Both the position numbers and the translations under genes were made by a program. Below, in pieces: positions 61,226 to 64,000 of a stretch of 64,000 bases of DNA (positions within the stretch are counted from its first letter, which is position 1; every line of letters starts with the position of its first letter). The DNA is taken from the NCBI GenBank assembly GCA_013398055.1, contig VZRS01009635.1:124001-188000 (forward strand), written 5' to 3'. The notes under the pieces were generated by a model. It saw only the letters and a program-made list of their open reading frames with translations, searched no databases and was not told the DNA's origin. The stretch is from Ifrita kowaldi (taxonomy: Eukaryota > Chordata > Aves > Passeriformes > Cinclosomatidae).

Positions 61226-62035
61226 GCTCTATTGGCCATATGGTGTCCACTCAAGAGTACATGGAGCTAGCAGAAGAACTTCTGAGCCACTTAAGTCATT
61301 TACCAGCAGTCCTGACTAACCAGAAAGTCCCAGCTGACTGTAAGTTGGTGACTATGACGCCCATCTGCAAAACAAGTCGGAAGGAGGATCCATATAACTA
61401 CAGGATTATCAGCCTGACCGCAGTGCCGGGGAAGGCAGTGGAGCAGATCATCTTGGGTGCCATCATGCAGCACATGCAGGACAACCAGGCAATCAGACTC
61501 AGCCAGAACATGTTTGTGAAAGGCGAGCCCTGCTTGACCAACTTGATCTTCTATGACAAAGTTACAGGCTTAGTGGACGAAGGAAAGGCTGTTGTCTACC
61601 TAGACTTTAGTAAAGCCTTTGACACTGTCTTCCTCAGCATTTTCCTGGAGAAACTGTCTTGTCATGGCTTGGATGGGTGCATTACTCCTTGGGTGAAAGA
61701 TTGGCTGGATGGCTGGGCTCAGAGAGTGGTGGTGAATGGAGTTGCATGCAGCTGTGGGGCAGTCACAAGATGGGCTCAGTATTTTGGACAAACATATTGA
61801 ATATCTTTATCTGTGATCTGGATGAGGGGATTGAGTGCCCGTTCAGTCAGTTTACCGGTGATACCAAGAAGAGTGGCAGTGTTGTACCACTGGAGGATAG
61901 GAAGGCTCTGCAGAGGGATCTGGGCAGGCTGGATTTGTTGTCGGAGAGCAACGGTATGAGTCCAGCGAGGCCAAATGTCAGGTCCTGCACTTTGGTCACA
62001 ACCACCCCATGCAGTGCTACAGGCTAGGGAAAGAG
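61226..62035 (+). mobile_element. CR1 LINE ORF2 fragment with reverse-transcriptase region
   Basis: Sense CR1 ORF2. The 186-codon frame at 61240-61800 covers the first half of the reverse-transcriptase domain: a VPADCKL segment at residues 30-36, RKEDPYNYR at 47-55, VPGKAVEQIIL at 62-71, and the motif-A region LDFSKAFD at 121-128 with its catalytic Asp kept. The frame then shifts near 61770-61800, and the reading continues in the 61659-62027 frame, where the active-site FADD box is FTGD, so the enzyme is dead. CR1 similarity stops abruptly at about 62035 (GAGTGGCTGGAAAGC) and resumes at 62331. The element is 5'-truncated. Confidence 0.95.
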
Positions 62036-62330
62036 TGGCTGGAAAGCTATTTATTAGGCTGTAACTGACAATAAAGAATAGATATCAAGCTCACATATGA
62101 ATTCCTACATCATTGAAGGCAACTGAAACAGAAATCCCAAACCCTTGTAGTCTGGCTGTGGAATATACATCCAGTTTTCTCTGTGACCAGTAGCTTCATT
62201 CCGTCTGCTGCTCTGCAACATGCAGGCTTCTTCTGAGGTCTCTTGTGAGTATCTTGTGATGACTGTCTGAAAGGAAACGTGTTCAAGCAATTGAATCATG
62301 TCGTTTGCATCTCCTTTATATTTTGAGACA
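62036..62330. other. Non-CR1 sequence inside the CR1
   Basis: About 295 bp that do not match CR1 lie where roughly the C-terminal third of ORF2 should be. An 80-codon minus-strand frame crosses its end. I do not recognise the sequence; it may be an insertion accompanied by a deletion, or two separate CR1 copies. Confidence 0.6.
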
Positions 62331-62565
62331 AGAGAAAACGGCCTCAAGCTGCACCAGCGGGGTGCAGATTGGACATCATGAAGAATTTATGCGCTGAAAG
62401 GGTGGTCAGACATTGGAATGAGCTGGAAGCATTCAAGAAATGGCTGGACATAGCACTTATTGCCATGGTCTAGTTGACATGGTGGTGTCCAGTCAAAGGC
62501 TGAACTTGATGATACTGGAGATATTTTCCAATCTTAATGATTGTATGATTCTACGATTAAAAATA
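62331..62565 (+). mobile_element. CR1 LINE 3' end, sense
   Basis: AAAACGGCCTCAAGCTGCAC, GATTGGACATCATGAAGAA, GAAAGGGTGGTCAGACATTGG and GAACTTGATGATACTGGAG lead to a terminal ATTGTATGATTCTACGATT, a degenerate form of the CR1 octamer end. It has the orientation and the subfamily look of the upstream RT piece, so both probably derive from one insertion. Confidence 0.92.
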
Positions 62566-63435
62566 TAAGATACTAAAGGACTCAGTGTACTGATAATTTG
62601 GTTATCCAAATAAATAAATATCTAAATTTAAAATAAAGTGCAACTAAAACTAAGTAGGTGTATATCCAAATTCTAAATATACAGTAGAAGGTCTTGAACT
62701 TGGTGGAAGCAGTCAGTCTGGCTTATAAAGCCATTCCATCTTTAAAGCTCATGAAATGTCTGTTTTCAAGAACAATGATGGAAATAGTGCACTCAGGTTA
62801 TGGATACATGATCCTCTTCTGATTTTCTAAAAGCATAACGCCCTATAACCAAAGGGTTATTATTCTTCTCTTTCTACCTGATAAATTAAATAGGATTAAA
62901 AAGATTGAAAAAGCATAAAAGAATATAAAATTCTTTCCCCTGTATTCTAATATTCTTTCTAATAGTCTTTGAAATTATAATCATCTTCATGCCTCTAAGA
63001 CAGAGTTAGGTAGAAGAAATCACATAAAAGAAATTATAAGTCGCATGAGACAGTGTCAAACCTCCTCAGTATGCATTCCTGGGCTAAGACAACCCTTCAG
63101 GCATCTGGTAAAGAAAGTATGCCTTCCATCACACTTTGTAAAGCTCATCAGGTAATTAAGAATACTCCAAATTTACAATAATTGCAATTGAAAGGAAACA
63201 TAGAAGCAAAATCTTCAGAACCCAAAATTTCGAGGTAATGGATGGGAGGTGAAAAGACATCATGGATGTTCACAGTTTAGTTAGATGGGAAAGACTATTT
63301 CTGATAATAAAATAGGCAGCAATATGAAACTTATTGAAATGATTAATAATTGGAGTAAAGATGAGGCTGGATTAGGAAACACAAGTTCCTGCATCAACTT
63401 AACTGTGTTCCAGTGTGGTGAAGGCAAACTACACT
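62566..63435. other. Non-coding stretch, no gene seen
   Basis: AT-rich, no recognised element. Confidence 0.5.
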
Positions 63436-63700
63436 CTGTGCCACATTAATTAGCAAAAGCATACCTGGAATATTGAGGGTAGTGATTATTCAGCATTGGT
63501 GAGGCCACATATACTGTTCTCCCTGTACAGGAGAGGTGCTGACAAACTGGAATAAGTCCAACGTAGGCCACCAAGATGCTTAGAGGGATGAAGTTCTTGC
63601 AGTATTGTGAGGAGAGACGGAGACAAAGAACTGGTCCTGCTCTACTTTGAGAAGGAAAGATTAAAGGGAGATTGCTTTCTACAACAATTTAACAAAGGAC
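63436..63700 (+). mobile_element. CR1 LINE fragment, sense
   Basis: GGTGAGGCCACATATACTGT, AGTCCAACGTAGGCCACCAA, GATGCTTAGAGGGATG and TTTGAGAAGGAAAGATTAAA are landmarks of the ORF2 C-terminal region in order. It is diverged, with both ends missing. Confidence 0.82.
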
Positions 63701-64000
63701 TGCAAATAAAACAGATTCAGATGCTGATTGTATGGTTCTAATTGGAAAGGGCTTAAACTGAGCTGTGGGTGTTTTTTATTTTTATTTTGTTTTTCAGAAG
63801 AAAAATAGTGAATACTTCAAAAAATTAAAATGTTTATAATCAGTAAATTTTAGATAAAAATGTGATTCCTTGCTGTTAGATGGACCACGTATCCAGTAGT
63901 TTTCCTAAGATTAGAGAGGACACATCATAGTTTTCCAGACTCTGTTGTGGTGCAAATGGTTTCACTATAGCTAACACTGATTTATACTTATGCTAGAAAA
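63701..64000. other. Non-coding stretch, no gene seen
   Basis: AT-rich; nothing recognised up to the window edge. Confidence 0.5.

Overview
The window is nuclear DNA from a bird, and essentially non-coding. The evidence is the repeat content: at least a dozen CR1 LINE pieces, several ending in the avian-type 3' octamer run (ATTCTATG-like), plus solo LTRs of bird endogenous retroviruses. The base composition is AT-rich, there are many short A/T runs, and no compact gene layout, operon, tRNA or rRNA is visible. I cannot name the species.

Layout. 1-590: CR1 3' end. 0.6-6.2 kb: plain AT-rich DNA. 6.18-6.77 kb: reversed ERV LTR. 8.34-8.80 kb: reversed CR1. 10.16-14.48 kb: a mosaic of reversed CR1 pieces and a 1,322-bp block present twice, stitched by five single-N placeholders, very probably an assembly false duplication. 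14.5-21 kb: AT-rich DNA with microsatellites. 21.05-21.62 kb: reversed LTR whose sister lies at 51.60-52.15 kb in the other orientation. 22.6-23.2 kb: old CR1. 23.6-24.2 kb: A-rich tract with an LTR scrap. 24.2-29.4 kb: plain. 29.47-30.06 kb: GC-richer ERVK-like LTR with a short possible internal remnant. 33.4-34.6 kb: long old CR1. 35.44-36.11 kb: another reversed LTR. 38.5-39.3 kb: CR1 lacking its reverse-transcriptase core. 44.27-44.6 kb: LTR-like piece. 47.87-49.34 kb: CR1 with a 592-bp duplication around a single N. 51.6-54.7 kb: the second sister LTR, an LTR scrap and several exon-like open stretches. 55.9 kb: CR1. 59.3 kb: CR1 scrap. 61.2-62.6 kb: CR1 with recognisable reverse transcriptase. 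63.4-63.7 kb: CR1.

Host genes. I recognise no host protein. Four plus-strand stretches (31362-31581, 34731-34825, 52688-52788, 53576-53682) have good splice signals around an open frame. They could be exons of an unrecognised gene, but their reading phases do not chain directly, and false exons of this kind are common in introns and gene deserts, so they are given low confidence. Most of the window is best read as an intron or intergenic desert shaped by CR1 and ERV insertion.
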